Source: Dictyoglomus thermophilum H-6-12 (GTDB lineage: Bacteria; Dictyoglomota; Dictyoglomia; Dictyoglomales; Dictyoglomaceae). From it: 64,000 nucleotides of DNA. The stretch is taken from NCBI RefSeq assembly GCF_000020965.1, contig NC_011297.1, positions 62,001 to 126,000 on the forward strand, given 5' to 3'. Below the pieces are notes generated by a model, which saw only the letters and a program-made list of their open reading frames with translations, made no database searches and was not told the origin of the DNA. This document shows positions 54,037-62,926 of the stretch, piece after piece; within the stretch, counting starts at the first letter, position 1; each line of letters opens with the position of its first letter. A program made the translations under genes and the position numbers.

Positions 54037-57000
54037 ATGAAGTATAAGGATGTGATAGAGCTTTATGAATATTTTCAGCCCGTGTATGATATAACTTCAG
54101 AATACGGAAATTATTGGAAACAGTTTATACCAACTAAAACCTTTTTAGAAACATTAAAAAGATTTTTAGGTTCCTTGGAAGCAGAAAAAGGTTCTCCAAA
54201 TAGAAAGTCTATTTGGATTCAGGGAGCTTATGGTACGGGAAAAAGTCATGCTACAGGAGTAATAAAACATCTTTTATGGGATGACTTGGAGGAGATTGAG
54301 GATTTTATTGAGAAGATAGATGATGTACAACTTAGAGAAAAATTACGAAGTTTTAGAAGAGAAAATAAAGTTTTTCCTGTTACTTTAAAGGGAGTATCAG
54401 GGATAAGTGATCCAAAAACTTTAAGCCTTGCTATTGAGGAAGCTGTAAAGGAAGCCTTAAAGAGAGAAGGTATAGAGGTACGTACACAAAGTGAATTTGA
54501 AAGATATATTGAAAAAATGTATGATGACTCTATAAATTGGGATAAGATTATAGAAAAAAATATAGAATTAAAGGCTCTTGTAGGGGATCTTGAAGGTCTT
54601 TTAAGAGAACTAAAGAATAGAAATGTTGATGTATTAAGGGCTTTAGATAGATCTTGGGATCTCAATATTCCTCATCCTAAGATAGAAAATTGGTTGGGAG
54701 AAGTTCTAAAGGAGTTACAGGGGAAAGGAATAAGTTCTATTGCTATTTATTGGGATGAGTTTACTCCTTTGATGGAGCTTTCCATAAGTTCTTCTATCTT
54801 AAACATTCTTCAAAATATTGCAGAAAAAAGTCTTAGCGAGAATATATTCCTCCTTATTATAAGTCACAGAAGACCTGAACAGAGTCAAATTTCCAACGTG
54901 GATTATGAGAAGATTTTGGGTAGATTTCATTTTATAGAATATTCTATGGAGAACATAACTACCTTTCATATAATATCTAATGCCATAAGAAAAAAGGACG
55001 AGAAAAGGTGGAGAGAGGTTCGAGAGGAAGTACATAACAAAAATCCTGGATTAAATAGAATAATGCAGAAATTGATTGGAATAGACCTCTCTTTGATAAA
55101 TGTAACTAAAAATCTTTTTCCCATTCATCCTTATACAGCTACTATTGCTACTGCTATTTCTCAGTATATTGGATCTTCAGAGAGAAGTATATTTAACTTT
55201 TTGTATGACCAAGAAAAGGGATTTCAAAAGTTTATATCTGAATACCCTGATGGTAATAATGGCAAAGAATATTTCTTAACAGCTGATTTTCTGTGGGACT
55301 TTTTTCTTGATGATTTTGAAAGAAAACCTCCAGAAAAAGTAGGGCCTATATTGAGTAAATATTCTTTACATAGAGATGCTTTAGAGAAAAAGAGTCCGCA
55401 TCATTCTGCTATATTTAAAGGAATTCTGCTTTTAAATCTATTGCATTCCTTTATCGGTATATCTTCATTAAAAGGTGGGTTTTATTCTCCTTCTGAGGAA
55501 AATATAAAAGATATGTTCTTAGGAACAAGCCATGAAAATTACGTGGATGAAGTTTTGATTGACATTGATAAATTGGGTTATGTTTCTAAAACACCCGATG
55601 GGCTATTTTTGATATCCTTAACCCCACTTCCTCCTCAGGAAATTAATACTGAAAAAGAAATATTAAAGAGAGAATACGAAGATGTCACAAAACTTATACA
55701 TAAGGAGTTAAAAGATGAATTAGAAAAAGCTCTTTTTGGAAATATTCTAAGAGAGGTTGAATTTCAGATATATTGGAGTGGAATTAAAGATTTTGATTTA
55801 AAGAGAAAATTTAAAATTGACTTTCGTAAGCCTCACTCTTTACATATTGCTCTATTCTTATCCAAAGATAAAAGAGAAATTGGTGATATTAAAAACACTA
55901 TAAAAAAGTTAATTGAAGAAGAGGGGATAACTGAAAGAAACTTAATTTTTATTATTTCTGATACTGATTTAGGGGTAGATAATTATGAAAAGATTATTGA
56001 GTATCTTGCGAGAGAGAAAGTTGCAAATACCCACTCTTATAAAGAGGAAGCAGATATTAATAGAGATTATGTGAAAAGGCTCATAGAAGATTGGGTAAAT
56101 AAAATAAAGAGGGGTTATTTTGATGTATATCATCAAAATGAAAGTGGTACACTCGAGTCCTATCCTAGGTTGAGTGTAGTAAGTTTAGAAGATCGCTTAA
56201 ATAAAGTGATATCTCCTAAAATATTTAGATTTGGGTTAGAAAACATAGAAGAGCTAACTAAAAATATTAATATATGGAAAACAAGCCATTCTGAAAAGGT
56301 TGCGGGCATTTTTCTTTCTACAAATACACTAAGTGAGTTGGAAGAAGAAACAAAAAGTGCTCCTTATAGATATTTGAGAGGTATATTTATGAACAATAGA
56401 GGAGAGTATATTGTAGATAAAAATTTAAGGTTCCACAATAATGTTGATATAGATCATCCTACAGTGAGAATATGCAGAGAGGTAGAAAATGAGATAGAGA
56501 AAAATAAAAGCAAAGTCTTTAATCTTGGTGATACTTTGGTATTTTTAAGGAAACCACCTTATGGGCTTTACCACAATCCAATAAATTATGCAGTACTTTC
56601 TTTTGCTTTAAGGCCATTTGTGGGTAAATTATACGAGGCAAATACTGGGAAAAAGTTAACAAGTGAAACCTTAAAGGATAAAGTCGTAGACTTGTTTAAA
56701 TACTGGGATAATGGAAAAGATAAAGAAAAATTAGAAGTAAGACTTGGTACTCCTGCTGAGGAAGAACTAATAGGAGTATTGAAGGAGATGTTTGGTCTTA
56801 GAGAAGAGGACAGTTTAAGTAGTATAAGGTTGAGAATTAGAGAATGGGTGGAAAGAGCAGGTTTTCCTCTGTGGTCTTTAAAGAGTTTTGGAAAGGAAGA
56901 AAAAAGTTTGAATCTTTCATTAGAAGTTTTGGATTTTTTAATAAGTAAGGAAAAATATTTGAATGAGAATATTATTGAAAGATCTATAAATTTGCTTAAG

Positions 57001-58218
57001 ATGAATCAAACTAATTTAAAACCTCTTTTAAACAAAGATAAGCTCAAAGAGGGATTTGTCATATGGTTAAAGAGTTTAGAGGAGGTAAAGATTGAAGATG
57101 AGGAAGTAGAAGAGGTAATTGGTTACCTTCGTAAGAATATGCAAGAGGAAGTAGTTTTATGGAAGGAGGATAAAGTAATAATAAAACTGAAGGACTGGGA
57201 AAAAATAAGGGAAAAAACAAAGAATGAAAGAGAATTCATATCTTCATTAGAAGAGATATTTAATATTCAAACTTCTAAAACCCAAGAAGATCTGCGTGAA
57301 AAAATAAAAGCTCGTATAAATGATTTAGGTTATCCTTTGTGGCTTTTGAGATATGTGCTTAGGGTTGAAATTGGGGAAGCCTTAAAGAATATTGAGGACT
57401 TTATCAAAAGAGAACGTAAATTATCAGAGGAAATTCTTAAAGAGTCTTTGGAGAATATAAGACCTTATGAAAGCTTGCTTTCTAAAAATCTTAGTACTGA
57501 TGTATTAAAAGAAGGTTTTTCTCAATGGGTAAAGGAGAAGAGTGTCTTTAATATAGATTTGGATTCTTTTTATTCTTATCTAAAAGCCAATCTTAATAAA
57601 GACCCATATCAGTGGGGAGAGAAAGATTTAGAGGATACTTTAAGGAAATATGAATTTTCAAAGAAACTATCAGAAGTTTTTGATGTAGATCTTGCTAATT
57701 CTATTACAGAGCTAAGGGAAAATATTAAGAAAAAGGTTCAGGATTCTTTGTATCCGTTTTGGAGTTTTAGTTTGTTGGAAGGGGATGAAGAATATGTTGA
57801 GTTGGTTGAAGAAATTATTAATTTTCTGACTTCAATTCATAACTTAGATATTAGTGAAATTGAAAGATTATCAAAAATGATTAATAGGAAAGGGAACTCT
57901 CTTAAGGAAGCTATAAAAGAACAACGATCTAAAGAACTATTCTTAAAATGGTTAGAAGATATTCTTGGTTTTAACGAAAATGTGGATGAGATTGCTGATG
58001 AAGTAAGAAGAAGTATGTCTGCTGAAGATTATTATTGGAATAAAGATAAAGTGGAGAATTGGATACGAAGGAATCTAGGAAATCTCATCTCTGAAAGGAA
58101 GAAGGAGAGGGTAAAAGAGAAAATAAAGACTACACAGAAAGACCTAAGAGAGATCTTGATAGAGCTTATTGATAAATATCCTCAAATTTGTAGTATATTG
58201 GAGGATATTTTAAAATGA
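54037..58218 (+). CDS. brxC: BREX ATPase BrxC (PglY-like)
   Basis: 1393 residues. A large P-loop protein: Walker A GAYGTGKS at 63-70 and Walker B IAIYWDEF with Asp240-Glu241. The middle is followed by a long C-terminal part of repeated helical units, each with a FPLWSLK- or YPLWLLRYV-type motif, seen at least three times. BrxC/PglY is the essential large ATPase of BREX. The ATG at 54037 follows GTGGGGGG by 9 bases. It overlaps pglZ by 4 bases (ATGA). Confidence 0.82.
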   Translation: MKYKDVIELYEYFQPVYDITSEYGNYWKQFIPTKTFLETLKRFLGSLEAEKGSPNRKSIWIQGAYGTGKSHATGVIKHLLWDDLEEIEDFIEKIDDVQLREKLRSFRRENKVFPVTLKGVSGISDPKTLSLAIEEAVKEALKREGIEVRTQSEFERYIEKMYDDSINWDKIIEKNIELKALVGDLEGLLRELKNRNVDVLRALDRSWDLNIPHPKIENWLGEVLKELQGKGISSIAIYWDEFTPLMELSISSSILNILQNIAEKSLSENIFLLIISHRRPEQSQISNVDYEKILGRFHFIEYSMENITTFHIISNAIRKKDEKRWREVREEVHNKNPGLNRIMQKLIGIDLSLINVTKNLFPIHPYTATIATAISQYIGSSERSIFNFLYDQEKGFQKFISEYPDGNNGKEYFLTADFLWDFFLDDFERKPPEKVGPILSKYSLHRDALEKKSPHHSAIFKGILLLNLLHSFIGISSLKGGFYSPSEENIKDMFLGTSHENYVDEVLIDIDKLGYVSKTPDGLFLISLTPLPPQEINTEKEILKREYEDVTKLIHKELKDELEKALFGNILREVEFQIYWSGIKDFDLKRKFKIDFRKPHSLHIALFLSKDKREIGDIKNTIKKLIEEEGITERNLIFIISDTDLGVDNYEKIIEYLAREKVANTHSYKEEADINRDYVKRLIEDWVNKIKRGYFDVYHQNESGTLESYPRLSVVSLEDRLNKVISPKIFRFGLENIEELTKNINIWKTSHSEKVAGIFLSTNTLSELEEETKSAPYRYLRGIFMNNRGEYIVDKNLRFHNNVDIDHPTVRICREVENEIEKNKSKVFNLGDTLVFLRKPPYGLYHNPINYAVLSFALRPFVGKLYEANTGKKLTSETLKDKVVDLFKYWDNGKDKEKLEVRLGTPAEEELIGVLKEMFGLREEDSLSSIRLRIREWVERAGFPLWSLKSFGKEEKSLNLSLEVLDFLISKEKYLNENIIERSINLLKMNQTNLKPLLNKDKLKEGFVIWLKSLEEVKIEDEEVEEVIGYLRKNMQEEVVLWKEDKVIIKLKDWEKIREKTKNEREFISSLEEIFNIQTSKTQEDLREKIKARINDLGYPLWLLRYVLRVEIGEALKNIEDFIKRERKLSEEILKESLENIRPYESLLSKNLSTDVLKEGFSQWVKEKSVFNIDLDSFYSYLKANLNKDPYQWGEKDLEDTLRKYEFSKKLSEVFDVDLANSITELRENIKKKVQDSLYPFWSFSLLEGDEEYVELVEEIINFLTSIHNLDISEIERLSKMINRKGNSLKEAIKEQRSKELFLKWLEDILGFNENVDEIADEVRRSMSAEDYYWNKDKVENWIRRNLGNLISERKKERVKEKIKTTQKDLREILIELIDKYPQICSILEDILK

Positions 58219-60380
58219 TCTCTGTCCTTCATAAAGAGGAATTTAGGGACAAAGTAGAAGAAGATAAGGAAAATAGAATTCCCTCTTATTGCAGATTCCC
58301 TGTAAGGTTTATATTATTAGAAAATTTTGAAGATTTAAGAGATGTGGTGGAAAATTTCAAGGATAAGGCTAATATTTTTGATATTACAGATCTTGAGATT
58401 TTTGCTAAAAACCATGATGGGTGGATAACCCCTAATGCGATTATAAATAAAATTAAAAGTCTTACCCCCAATAGTGACCATCTTATACTTTTGCTTTCTG
58501 AGATTGTAAGATTTCTTTCTGATGAAGAGTTCTTTAGTTTTTTTAGTGGTTTGATGAGTATAGAAAATTTGGATATATCCTATTACCGGAGACGTTTATA
58601 TATTCCCTTGGTAGGTATTACTCAAAGATTTATAAATATCTTTTGGGATAAGTATAATAGAAGAGAAGAATTTAGCCCAGTATGGCAGATTTTAGGAAAT
58701 AAAGACAGGTATAATTTATTCCTGGTGAGTTTTGACTTTGAGGTAAATCCTGAAGAATTCACACTAATTAATTCTTCAAAGGATTTTTTAGATCTATGGA
58801 AGAAGCCGAATATAAATAATAAGTTAATTTCTAAATCAAAAACTCTTTGGTGTTTTTCTTCAAAAGTTTTTAGCGATGAATTTTTTGAAATAACAAGGAT
58901 CAACAATATAAAAGAATACTTATCAGAGGTTCTAAAAATTAAAGTTCCTTTTTCTTATAAAGATGAAGATGAAAACTTCTGGAAAATCTTACTTAGGGAA
59001 TTAGAAAATAGGAAATTACATAACCTTTATGATTTCATAGGAGAGTACCTTAATATAAAGAGGTTAGAAACAGAAAATCCTATATCTTTATGGATTAAAA
59101 AAGAGAGTGATTTTTCGCACTGGCTTATTAAAAATTACTATCTTTCTGATCCTAACTTTGAGAACGCTTATATAAGAGAAGTGGTTTCTTCTATAAGAGG
59201 TTATGATTTTAGGGATTTTCTTGAGAATTATTTTTTTAAAATTTTCGATAAAAAGTTTTCTTCCGATGTGTTTGATGAAAGAAGAAAAGTTCTTCGAGAG
59301 TTTTACTTAGAAAAAAAGGATATGGACTTTAAATTCCTTGAGAATCCTTTAGAAGAAAGATTTGGTTTATTAACTAAAGAGGAAATTCCTAAATACCTTA
59401 CAGGTATCACTTTCTTTGAGAAAAAATGGATTGTAGAAAATTTAGATTTAGTAAAGAATTTGAAGAATGTTTATCCAGAATTAGAATTCTATTTAAGAGA
59501 TTTAAGCTTTAATAATTTGGCAGAAGAAAACTTATGGCTCAAAGATTATTTCAAAGAATATCGTATTTCTAGAATAAAAAATAGTCCTTCTGAAAAACTT
59601 ATTGAGATAATCTCTAATAAAAATATTAATTTAGATACTCTTTACAAATGCTATCATTCCTTTGAGGAAGTAGATAAATTGATAGAAGATGAAGATGAAA
59701 AAATATGGATTGATGGATTAGGAGTAGAGTTTTTACCTCTTGTAGTCTCACTCCTCGAAGAAAAGAAATATTACGTAGATTTTAGAATTGCGATATCTAA
59801 TCCTTTTTTAAATGATAGGTTTAATGATTTTGAAAATATGGAGAGAATATCACTTTTGGATGATTTTAACCAGAGCAATGGGTATAAATATCCCGAAAAT
59901 TTAATAGTAGAGATAGAAATTGTAAGAAAAGTAGTGGATAAAATTTCTGAGTTTAGGGATAGATTTGTAATATTTTCCAATCGAGGTTTTAGAAGTTTTA
60001 CTTATGAATTTAACAAAGAAGATCTGGTTGATAGTTTTCAGGAAAAGTCAGCTCCTGAAGAGGTTTTAATTCCTGTAATATATGCATCTAAAAGGTCTTG
60101 GGAGGATATAGTTTACAAGATCACGCTCCTTGATGAGGTAATTTCTTATAGAAAACCGATTTTGAGATTTAAGGTTAAGCCTAAGCCTAAAAATAGAATT
60201 TCTATAAGATGTAAAGATAGGGAATTAACAGTCAGTTATGATGGCGTAAATGATTTATATGAGGTAGATTTTTCTAAATTCAAACCAGGAGAGTATAAAA
60301 TTACCATTATTATTGGGGCTTGGGAGGAGACTAAGATTATTACTTTGAAAGGAGGTTTCAAAGAAAGAGATATATTATGA
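58215..60380 (+). CDS. pglZ: BREX type 4-like PglZ protein
   Basis: 721 residues. The C-terminal alkaline-phosphatase-like PglZ part shows WIDGLGVEFLPLVVSLLEE, with Asp500 the expected metal ligand. The later motif, usually SDHG, reads FSNRGF (588-592), so the second Asp and the His are replaced by Asn and Arg. The N-terminal 480 residues are helical, typical of type 4 PglZ. PglZ binds BrxB or BrxC partners in other types. Four-base overlaps on both sides tie it to brxC and brxL. Confidence 0.75.
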   Translation: MISVLHKEEFRDKVEEDKENRIPSYCRFPVRFILLENFEDLRDVVENFKDKANIFDITDLEIFAKNHDGWITPNAIINKIKSLTPNSDHLILLLSEIVRFLSDEEFFSFFSGLMSIENLDISYYRRRLYIPLVGITQRFINIFWDKYNRREEFSPVWQILGNKDRYNLFLVSFDFEVNPEEFTLINSSKDFLDLWKKPNINNKLISKSKTLWCFSSKVFSDEFFEITRINNIKEYLSEVLKIKVPFSYKDEDENFWKILLRELENRKLHNLYDFIGEYLNIKRLETENPISLWIKKESDFSHWLIKNYYLSDPNFENAYIREVVSSIRGYDFRDFLENYFFKIFDKKFSSDVFDERRKVLREFYLEKKDMDFKFLENPLEERFGLLTKEEIPKYLTGITFFEKKWIVENLDLVKNLKNVYPELEFYLRDLSFNNLAEENLWLKDYFKEYRISRIKNSPSEKLIEIISNKNINLDTLYKCYHSFEEVDKLIEDEDEKIWIDGLGVEFLPLVVSLLEEKKYYVDFRIAISNPFLNDRFNDFENMERISLLDDFNQSNGYKYPENLIVEIEIVRKVVDKISEFRDRFVIFSNRGFRSFTYEFNKEDLVDSFQEKSAPEEVLIPVIYASKRSWEDIVYKITLLDEVISYRKPILRFKVKPKPKNRISIRCKDRELTVSYDGVNDLYEVDFSKFKPGEYKITIIIGAWEETKIITLKGGFKERDIL

Positions 60381-61816
60381 GGGAGTTAAAACCTTTAGAT
60401 TTTAAGATTAAAAGAGTATTTCCTCAGGAATCGGTTTTGAAGAAGAAAGAGGTTTACAGTGTATTTCATGGAAAAAATATTCCCTCTTTTATCAAGGATT
60501 GGTTGGTTAAGAAATTCACTGGAGAGGATGATGTAGTTGATTTAGATAATCTTATGGATTACATGAATAAGCATATTCCCCAAAAAGAGTCCGAGAAGAC
60601 TTTTAAAGGAAGAATTATGTATGATAAAGGTGTACATAGAGTTCTTACAAGGATTGTGGTAGAGCCAGATGTGAATGAGGGGATTTTTAGATTTTCTATT
60701 CCCGATTTAGGAATTACCTTTAGAGAAGGTAGAGTGTCAGAGCATCTCTTGGAGGAGCATAATGAGCTTAAGGGAGGAGAAGTTTGGGGAATTTTTACTT
60801 TAACTTATGTTCCTAAAGATGCTTTAGATGAAAAAGGGTTCATTGAGTTAGTAGATTATGAACCCTTCAAACCTTACGAAGTGGATTTAGAGTACTTTAG
60901 AGAGGGAAGGAAAGAATTTACTCTTGAAGAGTGGATTGATGTATTAATAAGAGCCATGGAATATAATCCTGATGGTTTTGCGGATTTAGAACAAAAGTTA
61001 CTCTTTATTTCAAGACTTTTGATATTTGTTGAACCCCGATTAAATATGATAGAGCTTTCTCCTAAAGGAACTGGTAAGTCCTATATATTTAATAATTTAA
61101 GTAAATATGGTTGGTGTGTAAGTGGGGGAATCGTTACTAGAGCCAAAATGTTCTATGATATGAAAAGAAACGTTTTTGGATTCATAACTAAGTATGATTT
61201 TGTGGCTTTAGATGAAGTGCAAACAATAACTTTTTCCAACGATGATGAAATGAAAGGAGCATTAAAAAATTATCTGGAATTTGGCAAATTTACCGTTGCA
61301 AATGTTACCGGTATTTCTAATGCAGGTTTGATGTTACTTGGAAATATTCTTTTAGATTCAAATATGCAACCTATAAACAGAAGTTATTTTGAAGAACTTC
61401 CTGAAATTTTCCGAGAGTCAGCCTTGCTGGACAGATTCCATGGCTTTATCGAAGGGTGGAAATTGCCAAGAATTAACGAAGATATGAAAGTGCAAGGATA
61501 TACTCTAAATGTAGAGTACTTTTCTGAAATACTTCACATTTTAAGGGATTGTCCAGAATTTTCTGCTATAGTAGAAGATCTTATAAATATACCTCCTAAG
61601 GCAGATACGAGAGATGTCAATGCTATAAAAAGGCTTTCTTCTGCTTATTTGAGATTACTATTTCCTCATGTTAGAAGGCCTGGTGATATTAGTAAGGAGG
61701 ATTTTGAGAGATTTTGTTTAAAACCTGCTATTGAGAAAAGAGGAATAATTAGAAGACAATTACATATTTTGGATCAAGAATACAAAGAAGAATTACCAGA
61801 TATAGGGGTGAGATAA
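60377..61816 (+). CDS. brxL: BREX protein BrxL, AAA+ core without Lon-like tail
   Basis: 479 residues. Walker A SPKGTGKSYIF with Lys234, Walker B FVALDEVQ with Asp279, and ANVTGISNAGLMLLGNI typical of BrxL. BrxL is a DNA-binding AAA+ ring protein of BREX types 1 and 4. Full-length type 1 proteins are about 680 residues with a Lon-like C-terminal domain. This one stops soon after the AAA+ lid region. It is tightly coupled to pglZ and to the next gene. Confidence 0.85.
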   Translation: MRELKPLDFKIKRVFPQESVLKKKEVYSVFHGKNIPSFIKDWLVKKFTGEDDVVDLDNLMDYMNKHIPQKESEKTFKGRIMYDKGVHRVLTRIVVEPDVNEGIFRFSIPDLGITFREGRVSEHLLEEHNELKGGEVWGIFTLTYVPKDALDEKGFIELVDYEPFKPYEVDLEYFREGRKEFTLEEWIDVLIRAMEYNPDGFADLEQKLLFISRLLIFVEPRLNMIELSPKGTGKSYIFNNLSKYGWCVSGGIVTRAKMFYDMKRNVFGFITKYDFVALDEVQTITFSNDDEMKGALKNYLEFGKFTVANVTGISNAGLMLLGNILLDSNMQPINRSYFEELPEIFRESALLDRFHGFIEGWKLPRINEDMKVQGYTLNVEYFSEILHILRDCPEFSAIVEDLINIPPKADTRDVNAIKRLSSAYLRLLFPHVRRPGDISKEDFERFCLKPAIEKRGIIRRQLHILDQEYKEELPDIGVR

Positions 61817-61818
61817 AA

Positions 61819-62403
61819 ATGTCATATGATTTTTATGAGGATGAACTTTTTGAAAAGATAGAAGAAATTCTTAAAGGAGAGGATAAGATAGAGGAATCAA
61901 CTCTGACAAATTTTGGAAAAGATCAATTCTATAAAATTGTTGAGATGCTCACTGAGGAACTTGAGAAAATGTCACGTGATATTAACAATCTCTCTAAAAG
62001 GGTAGAGTATTTGAAGGAAAAGCTCAAAAAGGTTTTATCTTATAAGGGAGAATATAAACCTATTGAGAAAGAAAGAAATGTAGGAAAAAGACCTTCAAGA
62101 GGTTTAGCAACACCAAAAGAAGAATATTATATCCCTATTCTTGAAAGTCTTTACGAGTTAGGTGGAAGGGGAACTATTGGAGAAGTTCTTGATAGAGTTG
62201 GAGAAAAGATGAAATATGTCTTGAACGAATATGATTATGAGTTTCTGCAATCTGGTAATATTCGTTGGAGGAATCGTGCTCAATGGACAAGGCTTGAACT
62301 TGTTCACCAAGGTTTGTTAAAGAATAACTCTCCTAATGGGGTCTGGGAGCTTTCTGAGAAAGGATATAAATTTTTAATGGAGAAAAAGAAGAGTGGTTCT
62401 TAG
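61819..62403 (+). CDS. Coiled-coil protein with Mrr_N-like winged helix
   Basis: 194 residues. Residues 3-11 (YDFYEDELF) open a short tag shared with the next gene. A predicted coiled coil (about 36-72) and a basic linker lead to a winged-helix region at 101-188 ([38 protein letters not shown] split within), similar to the N-terminal DNA-binding domain of Mrr restriction enzymes. The nuclease domain is absent. Two bases after brxL. Likely a DNA-binding accessory protein of the BREX operon (inference). Confidence 0.72.
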   Translation: MSYDFYEDELFEKIEEILKGEDKIEESTLTNFGKDQFYKIVEMLTEELEKMSRDINNLSKRVEYLKEKLKKVLSYKGEYKPIEKERNVGKRPSRGLATPKEEYYIPILESLYELGGRGTIGEVLDRVGEKMKYVLNEYDYEFLQSGNIRWRNRAQWTRLELVHQGLLKNNSPNGVWELSEKGYKFLMEKKKSGS

Positions 62404-62405
62404 CC

Positions 62406-62921
62406 ATGCCTGATTATGATTTTTATGAAGAGGAGCTTTTTAGCAGGGTAGAGGAGCTTTTAAAGGAATTAGAGGCCAAAGAGGAAGCTGATTTAGAGAA
62501 AGCGTCGAGGAAGGGAGAGAAAAAAGATTATAGAGTAAGGATAAAGAAGTTTAAGTTTTCTCGTCGCTATACACCTTTAGAGGAATTGCATATAGAGGAG
62601 AGCGAAGAAGTTTCTGATCATTATGAGTACTTTGAGGAAGAAAATATTTATGCTATTCAGGATTTAATTGAGGATCCAAGAAGCATAGAAGAGACAATAG
62701 AGCAAATAGATATTAGAAGAGAGATTGAGAGGGCACTTGATGCCCTCTCAGAAAGGGAAAGAGAGATATTAAAATGGAGATATGGTTTTAAAGATGGGAA
62801 GCCAAGAACTTTAGAAGAAGTTGGTAAATTATTTAATATAACAAGGGAGAGAGTTAGACAAATTGAAGAGAGAGCCCTACGTAAGTTAAGACACATTTTA
62901 CAGCAAAGAGATGTATGGTAA
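62406..62921 (+). CDS. Sigma-70 region 4 protein closing the BREX operon
   Basis: 171 residues. After the tag YDFYEEELF (4-12) comes a charged linker, then a complete sigma-70 region 4 (about 103-165): [29 protein letters not shown] and [19 protein letters not shown], very close to the primary sigma factor. Regions 2 and 3 are missing, so it cannot be a full sigma factor. It may bind -35-like DNA or the RNA polymerase flap. It starts two bases after the previous stop and converges with the Gfo/Idh gene. Confidence 0.85.
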   Translation: MPDYDFYEEELFSRVEELLKELEAKEEADLEKASRKGEKKDYRVRIKKFKFSRRYTPLEELHIEESEEVSDHYEYFEEENIYAIQDLIEDPRSIEETIEQIDIRREIERALDALSEREREILKWRYGFKDGKPRTLEEVGKLFNITRERVRQIEERALRKLRHILQQRDVW

Positions 62922-62926
62922 GAAAA

